36,539 bases of DNA. Source: a virus. This document shows, piece after piece, positions 24,995-33,000 of the stretch. Location of the stretch: the IMG/VR virus record IMGVR_UViG_3300044995_000411, positions 1 to 36,539 of that record. One strand, given 5' to 3'. Made by a program: the position numbers and the translations under genes. Position 1 is the first letter of the stretch. Every line of letters starts with the position of its first letter. Under the pieces are notes generated by a model. The model did not search any database, was not told the origin of the DNA, and saw nothing but the letters and a program-made list of their open reading frames with translations.

Positions 24995-26729
24995 ACTCAC
25001 CGCCATCAGTACATCACTTAGCACAGGTATTGAAACTGTGCGTGCTGCACTTCAAGCTGCACGACTTGAAGTTCAAGCTTTTAGCACATCTTTACTGAAC
25101 CGTGAACTAGAGGCTGTTTCAGCCGTCAGTGCAGCCACTAATGCCCTCATAGATGCAATAAGTCAAGCCCTAGACACACTACTAGACTCAAGCGGCGTCT
25201 ATTTTTTATTTGTCCCTATTCCAAAAAAAGGACTAGCTCGTTTTGCCGTACCCCCAAGTGAAACAGGTGCATCTGCTCTTGTATCATACCCCGTTAGAAG
25301 TCTTATAGACGGAGCAAGCAGCGAAATTCAAACTCGTCTGCAAGGAAGCAAATTGCTTGAACAGCTGTTTAGTCCTGGAGATCTGCTAAGTGGTGGGAAT
25401 CTTCATTTCGTAAATACCGTAATGGATGCGGTTTTTGACGAAGAAGATACAAATAGACCAATCTTCACAAACGATAGTCACTGGGCCTACAGTGCGTTGA
25501 TTGCAGGGGCCTCTGACATTAGCGCAATGATCCAAGCTGGGAGTATCATAGAGCGTTTGTTCAATACTCCCCCATCTGCAAACGCAGTCTCACCTACACG
25601 AGATGTAGGTAACATTGTTCCACAAAACGTCCAAGTCACAGCAAATGGACGAGGTGTCCCTGTAGTTTCATGGGATCTAGTCCCAGTTTCACGTGTCCTT
25701 TCTAGCTACGATCAGTCGACCGTACGCGCCACAAAATACGCTATTATACGATCTACTGACTTCAAAGCTCGATCTGCCCGACGCGTACGAGATCTATTTC
25801 CATCAGGTGACATCAGACAAGGAGCAACTGGTCGATATGGCAGCAAAGTCCTTGCTGTAAAAAACTACGACGGTATTGTCACTCGCTACGTAGATGACAG
25901 CCCCCTTGTCGAAGGGCAAACATACTACTACCACGTAGCATTTGCTACACGATTAGAGCCCCCATTACGTTTCTTTGGTGTAAATCCAGCAACAGGCGAT
26001 CAACAAACCGCCGCTGTTGATTTCGGATTCGATCTTCTTTCAGGCGGGCAGCCATTCACAAAACCAACACAAACGCAAAACTGGGGCGCTGCACACACCG
26101 GCCGCCCACCTGACTGGAACCGCAGTGCCTCACTGGCAACACTAATCCCAGGACTTAACGGCTTTATAGGCCAACTACAACAATATCTAAAATCGCTTAG
26201 AAGCGTCTCTCAAAATATCACAACTCAGAACAATGACCTAATCGATATAATTCAACGCAAGATCGATAAAGCGGCAGCAATTAGCGCTGAATTCAACGAT
26301 CGAATTAATCAAATCAACAGTATTTTTTCCGGACCACAAGCAGGTATATACGTAACCATCCGCTCAGGGTCCGGAGGAACTTCTGATTTCTTAGCCGACT
26401 TGATTGACGCTTTTGAATCAAATGAAGAAAACGCACCCCCATTTACAAACGGTGACGAATTCACAACAGGAGTTATTATACTCGCAGTTGGTCCAGACCC
26501 ATCTTCTATTCAAGCGGCATTGGCGGCCATGCAAACGCTATTTGCCCCAGCAGCAACAAACCCCGCGTTAGAAGGTATCAACGCAGCAAATGGTATACTA
26601 GACGAGCTAGAACAACAGTTGATAAAAGAGATCACTGGTGGTACAAATAATCAACCAACACCATCCGTAACTTTCAACGAAAACATGACCCCCCGACCAC
26701 CAGGTCAAGGGGATTCGAGTTGTGACTGA
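24960..26729 (+). CDS. Baseplate-type structural protein with FN3-like centre
   Basis: I start at ATG 24960 (GGAG eight bases upstream); the longer frame from TTG 24858 has no ribosome site. 589 residues. An N-terminal coiled-coil-like helix (about 10-60) is followed by a region with a fibronectin-III-like stretch (Val-Pro-Val-Val-Ser-Trp-Asp-Leu-Val-Pro, then Tyr-Tyr-Tyr-His-Val-Ala-Phe). A second long helical segment lies near 400-460. Long helices plus beta domains fit a baseplate or wedge protein. The stop overlaps the next ATG. Confidence 0.6.
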   Translation: MWIRLTPKPPSELTAISTSLSTGIETVRAALQAARLEVQAFSTSLLNRELEAVSAVSAATNALIDAISQALDTLLDSSGVYFLFVPIPKKGLARFAVPPSETGASALVSYPVRSLIDGASSEIQTRLQGSKLLEQLFSPGDLLSGGNLHFVNTVMDAVFDEEDTNRPIFTNDSHWAYSALIAGASDISAMIQAGSIIERLFNTPPSANAVSPTRDVGNIVPQNVQVTANGRGVPVVSWDLVPVSRVLSSYDQSTVRATKYAIIRSTDFKARSARRVRDLFPSGDIRQGATGRYGSKVLAVKNYDGIVTRYVDDSPLVEGQTYYYHVAFATRLEPPLRFFGVNPATGDQQTAAVDFGFDLLSGGQPFTKPTQTQNWGAAHTGRPPDWNRSASLATLIPGLNGFIGQLQQYLKSLRSVSQNITTQNNDLIDIIQRKIDKAAAISAEFNDRINQINSIFSGPQAGIYVTIRSGSGGTSDFLADLIDAFESNEENAPPFTNGDEFTTGVIILAVGPDPSSIQAALAAMQTLFAPAATNPALEGINAANGILDELEQQLIKEITGGTNNQPTPSVTFNENMTPRPPGQGDSSCD

Positions 26730-27067
26730 TGGCTACGTACACATTTCGTTGCCCAGAAGGGCATACATTCAAACACACCTGCAGTATAAAAGAACGCCCC
26801 GCAACACTAATCTGCGGGACATGTGAAAAACCTGCTATTGTTGTGCTCACAAAACCCCCAATCGTCCTAAAAACAATTGTTGCTGACTACCCAGGCGCAA
26901 AAGAACATAAAGCAGGATACCAACGAACTCACGGAAATTTCGCAGCAGAAAAAATTTCCATGGGTGCTAGTGGGAGGCCTTTGCGCCAATACGAACCACC
27001 AAAAAGACAAATTATCAATAAATACGGCGGGATCGTTATTAACGCGATCGACGACGACAACGTATAG
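26729..27067 (+). CDS. Small zinc-ribbon protein (FmdB-like)
   Basis: 112 residues, ATG shared with the previous stop. Begins Tyr-Thr-Phe-Arg-Cys-Pro-Glu-Gly-His and has Cys-Gly-Thr-Cys near residue 31, the layout of FmdB-type zinc ribbons. The C-terminal half is basic with no motif. It is the last gene of the + strand late block; the opposing endolysin gene ends two bases away. Confidence 0.6.
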   Translation: MATYTFRCPEGHTFKHTCSIKERPATLICGTCEKPAIVVLTKPPIVLKTIVADYPGAKEHKAGYQRTHGNFAAEKISMGASGRPLRQYEPPKRQIINKYGGIVINAIDDDNV

Positions 27068-27069
27068 CT

Positions 27070-27891
27070 TTAGTCACCTGGTCTTCGTACATACGTTCCG
27101 CTAGAAAAACCGGCAGCACGAATCGCAGCTTTTGTAGCAGGACCAGGGATACCGTCAACTTTAATACCTAAAGCTCTTTGTCGATCCGACCAAATAGACC
27201 TATCTTGTGCGGATTCAAAGTCAATCGCTTCATAACCTGCGCGAAACAGTGCCTCAAACGGCGCATCGCCAGGATCTCCTGCCCCCCGATAAGGCTTCAA
27301 AGCACCTGTCTTACTACGATACCAAATATTACGGTGACCATAAATACCGTTTACTGATGCACCAGAGCCAAACTCAGTAAGCGTACGACTAATGATACCT
27401 CGATAATGCTGCCCACCACGCATAGGGATTTGACGTTGAATAGCCATCATAGAGACATCCACACGTGTCAAAAAATCGATCAAACGCACCATCGCATCTA
27501 ACTGAATTCGCGTCAAATCCCCTTGTGGTACCTGAACCAATTCAATACCGATAGTAAACGGATTTGTCTGCGTAGCATGCCAACAAACATCTCTTACTGG
27601 ATCTGCTGACTGCGCGATTGAACCATCTACATCTACAGTAAAATGCCAAGACACTTCGCGCTTCGTTGTTGATTGATATTTCGCGTACGCAAGATCTGCT
27701 TTAGACTCATCATGAGTATCTACAACTCCACCATCCGCCGTTCCATGTACAGTATGCAAAACAATTCCGCGTACAAACGTTCTACGCGGATTAACATGTG
27801 GAGTTTTAGGGCATTCTTTTGGATGCGTCTTCCAATTATACACAGTAACGCCTTGAAGATCGTACTCACGACCATCAACAATGACTGGCAT
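27070..27891 (-). CDS. Endolysin: N-acetylmuramoyl-L-alanine amidase with peptidoglycan-binding domain
   Basis: 273 residues. Amidase_2 features: zinc ligand His46 in Val-Leu-His-Thr-Val-His-Gly-Thr, a Trp-His-Phe-Thr-Val strand, Trp-His-Ala-Thr-Gln then Ile-Gly-Ile-Glu-Leu (catalytic Glu near 117), and a Gly-His-Arg-Asn motif near 187. Residues about 230-265 (Ser-Asp-Arg-Gln-Arg-Ala-Leu-Gly-Ile-Lys-Val-Asp-Gly-Ile-Pro-Gly) look like a PG_binding_1 repeat. No signal peptide, so release would need a holin; candidates lie at 31478-32219. It cleaves the bond between muramic acid and L-alanine. Confidence 0.8.
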   Translation of the reverse strand: MPVIVDGREYDLQGVTVYNWKTHPKECPKTPHVNPRRTFVRGIVLHTVHGTADGGVVDTHDESKADLAYAKYQSTTKREVSWHFTVDVDGSIAQSADPVRDVCWHATQTNPFTIGIELVQVPQGDLTRIQLDAMVRLIDFLTRVDVSMMAIQRQIPMRGGQHYRGIISRTLTEFGSGASVNGIYGHRNIWYRSKTGALKPYRGAGDPGDAPFEALFRAGYEAIDFESAQDRSIWSDRQRALGIKVDGIPGPATKAAIRAAGFSSGTYVRRPGD

Positions 27892-27928
27892 ATTGCAAAT
27901 ATAATCAATTCTTACTTATGATACAGAT
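27892..27928. promoter_or_regulatory. Divergent promoter region with two leaderless-type -10 boxes
   Basis: The 37-base gap between divergent genes holds, on the plus strand, TTGCAA (27893-27898), an 18-base spacer and TATGAT (27917-27922) six bases before ATG 27929. On the minus strand, TATATT (27898-27903) lies six bases before the ATG at 27891. Neither gene has a Shine-Dalgarno sequence. Both transcripts would begin at or next to the start codon. Confidence 0.55.
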
Positions 27929-28315
27929 ATGGCGCAGACAAATTCAATGGTAGGTAACTTGTCTGTACAGTTAACCTCTGGATCAAAACCACAACCAATC
28001 CCAGTAAATTTTAGTTTTGAATGGACCGAAGCAGCTATGCAAGACTTGGCCTGGCTTACAGACCAAGTCGCTACACCCATTCCCAAAGGTACCGTCAATG
28101 CACCACGCATGGTGTACGTTGAAGTACTAGAAGGTACATTAACACTCTCCACCGACCCCACAGGTGCTGGAGGTTGGACACTGCGCGCTAACCCTTCCCC
28201 ACAAGTAGGAGATCCCCCTGCTCGACTACTGTTCTTTACATTCGCTGCGTCTAATATGAGTCTATACGCTACTACCTCTGGCCCCACACGAATCAAGATT
28301 TGGCAGTTCGAATAA
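27929..28315 (+). CDS. Small beta-rich virion-type protein, embedded on the plus strand
   Basis: 128 residues, beta-rich, with a Tyr-Val-Glu-Val-Leu-Glu-Gly-Thr-Leu-Thr-Leu strand pair and a C-terminal Arg-Ile-Lys-Ile-Trp-Gln-Phe-Glu. It is the only plus-strand gene right of 27067. Its last 23 bases overlap the end of the convergent thymidine kinase gene. No family was recognised; it could be a small tail or capsid accessory protein. Confidence 0.6.
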   Translation: MAQTNSMVGNLSVQLTSGSKPQPIPVNFSFEWTEAAMQDLAWLTDQVATPIPKGTVNAPRMVYVEVLEGTLTLSTDPTGAGGWTLRANPSPQVGDPPARLLFFTFAASNMSLYATTSGPTRIKIWQFE

Positions 28316-28847
28316 CATAACAAGCCGTACAAAGAGGCTCATATAACTCTTCTGCTCCAATCAATATAGTCGCATCCGACGCAACCAAACGATGTGACAT
28401 ACGCGCTTTATACGACCCACACCCTGCACAGCGCGCTGTCAACTTAATTACCAAATCCGCATGAACCAGCAGCTCTGGCATAGGTCCAAAAGGGCGTCGG
28501 CGAAAATCTAAATCAAGTCCAGCAGCTGTTACATCAATTCCACGATCAACAAGCTGTAAAATTTCTGAAACTATCGTTGAAGGGAAAAACTGCACTTCAT
28601 CAAAAAATACGTGTGTCACATCAGAGCTAACACGAGAAGCTAGCCCCAAACAATCTTCCGAGCGAAGACGAAGATGTTGAACCGGTACATCTTTAATCGT
28701 CCCCCCGTTATGCGTTTTAAAACCTTCAACCGAACGTGTATCAAGTGCAGGAGTAATCAATAAAAAAGGAGGAGAAACATACTTCATCCCATCTAAAAGG
28801 GTTGTCGATTTTCCGCTAAACATAGGGCCACATATTACTTTCAACAT
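28293..28847 (-). CDS. tdk: Thymidine kinase
   Basis: 184 residues. Phosphorylates thymidine to dTMP in the cytoplasm for phage DNA synthesis. Visible motifs: the P-loop Gly-Pro-Met-Phe-Ser-Gly-Lys-Ser-Thr at residues 7-15; Asp-Glu-Val-Gln-Phe-Phe at 83-88 (Walker B and catalytic Glu); Gly-Leu-Asp-Leu-Asp-Phe-Arg near 110-116; and zinc cysteines at 140, 143, 173 and 176. Length is close to the usual 190-200 residues and all key residues are present. The start overlaps the previous gene's stop (TAATG), so it is co-expressed with a protein of unknown function. Confidence 0.93.
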   Translation of the reverse strand: MLKVICGPMFSGKSTTLLDGMKYVSPPFLLITPALDTRSVEGFKTHNGGTIKDVPVQHLRLRSEDCLGLASRVSSDVTHVFFDEVQFFPSTIVSEILQLVDRGIDVTAAGLDLDFRRRPFGPMPELLVHADLVIKLTARCAGCGSYKARMSHRLVASDATILIGAEELYEPLCTACYVIRTAKS

Positions 28848-29395
28848 TACTCGTCTTCGCCTTCTTCAGATGTCGATAATGCAACCTGCAAAGATTTAGA
28901 CGACACTTTATTATTCGCAACCAACTGTCGAAAATATTTCGACAATACAGGGGACTCTAGTAGCAAAAATCGCGAAAACGTCATAAGCGCTACAAGGCGC
29001 ATTATCAATGCTTCGTAGACATGCCCACCCTTACGCTTTTTAGTGAACTTAGTCAAATCACGAAGCGTGGTAAGTCCAGCGTCAACGTCCGTTGAAACAT
29101 TTTCAGATAATAGGGTTAAATAAAGCTCACTCACTAAATCATCGAGAGCTATCGTAAGATCCATAAAATCCAAAGCATCATAAAACGTTTCACTAAAGGC
29201 TCTAATTTGAAGCTCTTTTTCTAAAGTAGCTGCATCTGCAAAAAACGGCTTACGCCCACCAACGTCTGTTGGCTTTTGTGTACAACCACATTCAGGTTTC
29301 ACAGGAGTAAGACTAAAAGACGGAACAAGTAAATGCTTGTTACAAACAGGACAAATCCCTAAGCTGATTTTTGGTGTCACAAAAAAACCATACAT
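28847..29395 (-). CDS. Cys-motif helical protein, coupled to thymidine kinase
   Basis: 182 residues. Cys-Pro-Val-Cys near 15 and Cys-Gly-Cys near 36 could bind zinc. The rest is a helical, charged domain ending in an acidic tail. The stop TAA overlaps the thymidine kinase ATG. A GGTAA-like sequence is the only ribosome-site candidate. Function unknown. Confidence 0.65.
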   Translation of the reverse strand: MYGFFVTPKISLGICPVCNKHLLVPSFSLTPVKPECGCTQKPTDVGGRKPFFADAATLEKELQIRAFSETFYDALDFMDLTIALDDLVSELYLTLLSENVSTDVDAGLTTLRDLTKFTKKRKGGHVYEALIMRLVALMTFSRFLLLESPVLSKYFRQLVANNKVSSKSLQVALSTSEEGEDE

Positions 29396-29418
29396 TGCTT
29401 TACCGGGTAAATCAAATA

Positions 29419-29922
29419 TTACCCACCATGATGCCTGTGATGGCGATGATAATGTCGATGGTGAGATACCGTAGCTGGTGCTCCTTGCCCTAATGAGTTA
29501 CTCGTATATGCAGCTAGCATATTTGGTTGAGTGGCATAAAGAGCAGGATAACGAGACGCATCGATCATAAGATCACGTAATCGTTCGCGTCGCACAGCCG
29601 CTTCGTACGCAGCTAAACCGCCTTTGATACCTTCCCATAAAGCAAAGGCCTTTTTTTCTGCAACATTTGATACACCCCCAAATCGCTCCTCAAAATCCGC
29701 TCGCTCCCAAGGACGATTATGAGGTTGAGGATATAGCAGCGTAAGCAACTTAAGAGTGGTTTCAGGTTTTGCGCCATAAAGATCCCTCAACACTTCCGCA
29801 CGAGCCTTCACAAAATCAGGTTGAAGCTTATCTATAGGAGATAGCTCTCCCGGACTCAACGGAACCATTGAAGCATACTTATAGCGGGTATTTTTGATTC
29901 TATCTTTCATATGTTCATACAT
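29419..29922 (-). CDS. Unrecognised protein with His-rich C-terminus
   Basis: 167 residues, helical, basic at both ends. The last 15 residues are a His/Arg/Tyr cluster (nine His) ending in Gly-Gly, a likely metal-binding or sticky tail. TATAGA (29928-29933) lies five bases before the ATG, a weak leaderless-type box. No family was recognised. Confidence 0.6.
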   Translation of the reverse strand: MYEHMKDRIKNTRYKYASMVPLSPGELSPIDKLQPDFVKARAEVLRDLYGAKPETTLKLLTLLYPQPHNRPWERADFEERFGGVSNVAEKKAFALWEGIKGGLAAYEAAVRRERLRDLMIDASRYPALYATQPNMLAAYTSNSLGQGAPATVSHHRHYHRHHRHHGG

Positions 29923-29927
29923 ATTGT

Positions 29928-29933
29928 TCTATA
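29928..29933 (-). promoter_or_regulatory. Weak -10-like TATAGA five bases before ATG 29922
   Basis: Minus-strand TATAGA, spacer of five, then ATG. The match is weaker than at the other sites, and GGCGGG further upstream could serve as an imperfect ribosome site. Confidence 0.25.
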
Positions 29934-29961
29934 CCCGCCTTCCCAAACTAAATATACTTTA

Positions 29962-30462
29962 TTACCTAATTAGCGGTACCCAAGATACCCATCGATAACC
30001 ACTAGCTAGATAACCATAAGCACCGTTCATATTTTCTGCCACCTTTACCTGCTTAGCCATATCGAGAAATTGCGCCCATAATTGCTCAGCTGTTTGAAGA
30101 TATTGAGGATGCTTATCATCAATACCAATCGGCCCCGTGTCACCGTCTGTACTATTCGTTTGATTACGCAATTGACGCAAACTCTCACTTCTAAGCAAAT
30201 GCGCAGTCACACCAAGCATAAGCAACAATGACGGCATTTGAGCTGGTGTTCTGGGCGTAAGTGGCGGAGGCATCATATTGTAATAATCCGTCACAAACCC
30301 CAAAGCTGCATGAATGTCATCATCGGAAAATTCGACGCCGTCCAAAAATTGACTAATCACTCCCGTACCTGGAACAAAACCAGGTGGGAAATCCCGAAGA
30401 AAACGACGAACGTCGTCAACAAGCAAACCCGACGGATTAACAGGTGTGGCAATCACAGGCAT
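29962..30462 (-). CDS. Unrecognised small virion-type protein
   Basis: I start at the ATG at 30462, with GAGGTGG upstream, rather than the GTG at 30471. 166 residues. N-terminal part hydrophobic and Pro-rich; a helical middle; a Tyr/Trp-rich end. The start overlaps the previous stop (TAATG). A neck or tail accessory role is possible. No motif was recognised. Confidence 0.6.
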   Translation of the reverse strand: MPVIATPVNPSGLLVDDVRRFLRDFPPGFVPGTGVISQFLDGVEFSDDDIHAALGFVTDYYNMMPPPLTPRTPAQMPSLLLMLGVTAHLLRSESLRQLRNQTNSTDGDTGPIGIDDKHPQYLQTAEQLWAQFLDMAKQVKVAENMNGAYGYLASGYRWVSWVPLIR

Positions 30463-30665
30463 TAAAACCACCTCGCCACAGAAGCCAAAAGGGATCTAAT
30501 CTCCGGAGACGCCATCGTATCACGTAACTCTCGAAGACTAGATGCCTTCATCACAAACGTACTAGGGCTAGGCTGAAGAGCTACCGTAGGCGCAGGATGC
30601 GGCACTAATTTCGGTGTTTTTACATTACCGGGTACAGCATTAGCCATCAAATGTTCTGGATTCAT
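30462..30665 (-). CDS. Small Pro-rich protein
   Basis: 67 residues. Pro/Val/Lys-rich first half (Val-Lys-Thr-Pro-Lys-Leu-Val-Pro), in character like the 14576-14911 protein, then a short helix (Ser-Leu-Arg-Glu-Leu-Arg-Asp). The start has TATAAT exactly six bases upstream and no ribosome site. Coupled to the following gene by TAATG. Confidence 0.55.
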   Translation of the reverse strand: MNPEHLMANAVPGNVKTPKLVPHPAPTVALQPSPSTFVMKASSLRELRDTMASPEIRSLLASVARWF

Positions 30666-30668
30666 CGA

Positions 30669-31463
30669 CTAATTATATGGGAATATTGCAGAACGTTGAA
30701 CTGTCAATCGCACAATCCCAGGAAGCTGGGAAGATGTAATTACCTGAATCGCTTGCCGTGGATGAACAACAATAGATCCATCAGCAAATGCAATATCTGG
30801 CTGCGTACTACTCAATAGAGACCAATTGAAAATCGGAATAGCTTCTGAATTAATAGGTTGAAGACGTGGATTAAGCGGCACTTTGAGTACTTGAACACTA
30901 TGCGTACCGCCCCCAATAATGAACTTAGCTTGAAATTCCCTCAAAACTAAAGGCACTTCATTTTCAAAATAAAATAGACCTGCATTTTGATTAACTGGAA
31001 CATAATAATTGAACATATCTCGATTAGGACCCACAACTACTGGATCAGCCCCCAAAGCCTCCGATGTAATCGGTGTAGGAGGTACTGCTGATACAACCCC
31101 ATTTCCCGTCCCGCCATAATGTGCGGCAATACCAGTATTTGCCGCATTAATAGCATTTGCTACCTCTGCTGCTGTTGCAAGTACACCAGCATTTGCAGAT
31201 CGGCGTAAGGTAACTCTAATAGCCGGACCTATTTGTTGTACAGTTGTACCAGGTACCGTAACACCAGCACCCGCATCTATAAACGCTACAGTATATGAAT
31301 TAGGTGTAGTTCCATAATGTTTCGCGGAAACTAAAACGACAGCATTAGGATCGGCGTGGCTAATTTGTCCGCGAGCACGACCATAATCAACCCCTGTAAA
31401 CGCCCCTGTACCTGAAACACTCTGTTGAACTGTAAAAGGATAGCCTTGACTTGGCGAATACAT
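30669..31463 (-). CDS. Virion protein with the beta module shared with 22941-24248
   Basis: 264 residues. Residues about 35-135 match the module of the 22941 gene: a Val-Val-Leu-Val-Ser-Ala strand, a Thr-Pro-Asn-Ser-Tyr-Thr-Val turn, Ala-Glu-Val-Ala-Asn-Ala-Ile-Asn-Ala-Ala helix and Gly-Val-Val-Ser-Ala end. The rest is beta-rich with Pro-containing strands, as in fibre or baseplate proteins. TATTCT sits six bases before the ATG. Position among fibre genes suggests a tail-tip or fibre-attachment role. Confidence 0.6.
   Translation of the reverse strand: MYSPSQGYPFTVQQSVSGTGAFTGVDYGRARGQISHADPNAVVLVSAKHYGTTPNSYTVAFIDAGAGVTVPGTTVQQIGPAIRVTLRRSANAGVLATAAEVANAINAANTGIAAHYGGTGNGVVSAVPPTPITSEALGADPVVVGPNRDMFNYYVPVNQNAGLFYFENEVPLVLREFQAKFIIGGGTHSVQVLKVPLNPRLQPINSEAIPIFNWSLLSSTQPDIAFADGSIVVHPRQAIQVITSSQLPGIVRLTVQRSAIFPYN
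30672..30677 (-). promoter_or_regulatory. TATAAT-N6-ATG leaderless-type promoter
   Basis: Perfect TATAAT on the minus strand, six bases before ATG 30665, overlapping the last codons of the upstream gene. TTCAAC 17 bases further upstream is a weak -35. Partly explained by the codons Tyr-Asn-stop. Confidence 0.45.
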
Positions 31464-31469
31464 GCCAAA

Positions 31470-31475
31470 AGAATA
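31470..31475 (-). promoter_or_regulatory. TATTCT-N6-ATG leaderless-type promoter
   Basis: Minus-strand TATTCT (one mismatch to TATACT) six bases before ATG 31463, no Shine-Dalgarno sequence, no good -35. Confidence 0.4.
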
Positions 31476-31477
31476 GG

Positions 31478-32062
31478 CTACCCTTTACGCTCTTTACTAA
31501 AAACCGACGGTATAACCGGAGGCGCTACAGCAGGAAGGGATGATTCAGCATCTTCAACATTTACTGAATGGGTATAGCGAAGGACACCTTCCATTCGACC
31601 AAGACGCTCAGCCAGCCTTTGTTTATAAATAGCATCTTCGCGCATATAATTATTTACATCTGTAACAAGAGTACGAAGCTCTGAAAGAGTTGGCTCAATG
31701 TGACTAAGAATACCTTTTGTAATAAGCCCGTCAGACCGTTTAATTTCGTTATCGATATGCGATTGCACAATAGCATCAATCTCAGCTTTAATCTGTACAT
31801 CCCTAAGTGCTTTTCTCACCGCTTCGCGCTGTGCCTCTTGATAAGCATGACTGTCTAACCGCTGTGCAAACCAAGCATCGCGTTCCTGCTTCCGCGCCTC
31901 AATCTGCTTTTCACTCTGATACCAACTTTGTATCACCTGAAGAATTGCGGGCTTTACACGCGTTTCCCAAAAACCTTGTACAACCAAAATCACAAGCGCT
32001 GAAAGTACCGCAGCACCTCCAACCATCGCGGCAACTATTGAAGAAACACTCTCAACAGTCAT
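31478..32062 (-). CDS. Single-pass membrane protein with long coiled-coil (lysis candidate)
   Basis: I start at ATG 32062, whose ATGA overlaps the stop of the 55-residue gene upstream; ATG 32083 is an alternative and the frame stays open to 32140. 194 residues. A hydrophobic helix at about 8-31 (Ile-Val-Ala-Ala-Met-Val-Gly-Gly-Ala-Ala-Val-Leu) is followed by a highly charged coiled-coil-like helix to about residue 160 and a Pro-rich end. This is the layout of an inner-membrane spanin or a tail-region membrane protein. Spanin or holin function is inferred. Confidence 0.6.
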   Translation of the reverse strand: MTVESVSSIVAAMVGGAAVLSALVILVVQGFWETRVKPAILQVIQSWYQSEKQIEARKQERDAWFAQRLDSHAYQEAQREAVRKALRDVQIKAEIDAIVQSHIDNEIKRSDGLITKGILSHIEPTLSELRTLVTDVNNYMREDAIYKQRLAERLGRMEGVLRYTHSVNVEDAESSLPAVAPPVIPSVFSKERKG

Positions 32063-32219
32063 AGCAATCAAGCAACTTATCATAGCCTGCTTGTAAAAGC
32101 GTAGTCGGTTCGCAAGCTTTACGAGCATACCATCCCGCACCTACACCCGAAGCAAAAAGCAAAAAATACAAAATAACGCGAAGTACGCGTATCACGCGAT
32201 CAAACATGTCTTGCGCCAT
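32052..32219 (-). CDS. Small membrane protein, 55 residues (lysis candidate)
   Basis: 55 residues from ATG 32219, too short for usual ORF filters. One hydrophobic helix (about residues 14-31: Leu-Tyr-Phe-Leu-Leu-Phe-Ala-Ser-Gly-Val-Gly-Ala-Gly) with basic residues on both sides, then a short tail with three Cys. Its end overlaps the start of the next gene. Small single-helix proteins in tandem with a coiled-coil membrane protein occur in phage lysis cassettes; holin, or partner of the next gene, are possible readings. Confidence 0.55.
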   Translation of the reverse strand: MAQDMFDRVIRVLRVILYFLLFASGVGAGWYARKACEPTTLLQAGYDKLLDCYDC

Positions 32220-32225
32220 TTACCT

Positions 32226-32231
32226 AGTAAA
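32226..32231 (-). promoter_or_regulatory. TTTACT-N6-ATG leaderless-type box
   Basis: Minus-strand TTTACT (one mismatch to TATACT) six bases before ATG 32219. The spacer contains AGGT, too close to the ATG for a normal ribosome site. No -35 was seen. Confidence 0.35.
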
Positions 32232-32258
32232 TATTAGATCGTGTCGTTTAGCTTTATA

Positions 32259-32999
32259 TTACGCGTAATCTCGCTGCAAAATATTTTTAAGTACGGTACG
32301 CTCAGACTCCATAAGTACACGCGTCCACCAAGCCTCAAAAGCAAACCGACCATTAAGTAACGAGCTACCTGACGACCAGCCTCCGCCTAATACCACATAC
32401 AATCCGGAAGCTGAAGGCATTGAAAATACTCCTGTAAGATTTGTCAGAGATCGCAGGCTCCACGTAATTGTGCCAGCTGCGATCAGCCCCACCTCCACCG
32501 TGATACCAGCAGCTGTCCCGTCACACGACATAATGATTGCGTACGCACTGTGGTGCGTGCATGATGCTAGCGCAATGCGATACCAACTGTTGCCCGCGTT
32601 GCCCACCACAAGGTTGCCGTCAACCGTGATGTAGCACCCGAGGCCTGATGTACCTGTAAGCTCTCCTGCGGCTAGTCGCGCAATGCCTTGCTCGTTTTTA
32701 AGCCAGTCAAAATCAATCACGCGCGCGACAGTCCAACCTGTAGAGCAATCAAGCGAAATACTGTCAATAAGCCGATCATTACCATCAAAAACGACACAGG
32801 GTTTATTACGCAGTCGTGCAGACGTCACAATGGATGCAGGTCGATACGACGCATTACTTTGCGTCGCGACAGACCCACCTACTAACGATGGCCAACTACT
32901 GACAGGAGCCGTGAGTGATGCATCCGCAATCCAGAGTCTCGCAGGAGAAAGCGATAAAATCGAAGGCTGCGACGGTACACTAGCAACCAATGAATGCAT
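32259..32999 (-). CDS. Lectin-like (LamG/concanavalin-fold) tail fibre or receptor-binding protein
   Basis: I start at ATG 32999, which has GGAGG six bases upstream; the frame extends to 33014 without a ribosome site. 246 residues, beta-rich. Pattern Pro-Ala-Arg-Leu-Trp-Ile-Ala-Asp-Ala-Ser near the start, Val-Val-Phe-Asp-Gly-Asn-Asp-Arg-Leu, Phe-Glu-Ala-Trp-Trp-Thr-Arg near the end, typical of concanavalin-like modules in phage fibres. It follows the big tail fibre with one base between them, so it is probably its partner or a receptor-binding tip. Confidence 0.6.
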   Translation of the reverse strand: MHSLVASVPSQPSILSLSPARLWIADASLTAPVSSWPSLVGGSVATQSNASYRPASIVTSARLRNKPCVVFDGNDRLIDSISLDCSTGWTVARVIDFDWLKNEQGIARLAAGELTGTSGLGCYITVDGNLVVGNAGNSWYRIALASCTHHSAYAIIMSCDGTAAGITVEVGLIAAGTITWSLRSLTNLTGVFSMPSASGLYVVLGGGWSSGSSLLNGRFAFEAWWTRVLMESERTVLKNILQRDYA

Positions 33000-33000
33000 T

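Noticed and set aside
29405-29424. 6-bp inverted repeat between the genes at 29395 and 29419 as a terminator
   Set aside because: Short stem with no T-run on either strand; overlaps a stop codon by chance.
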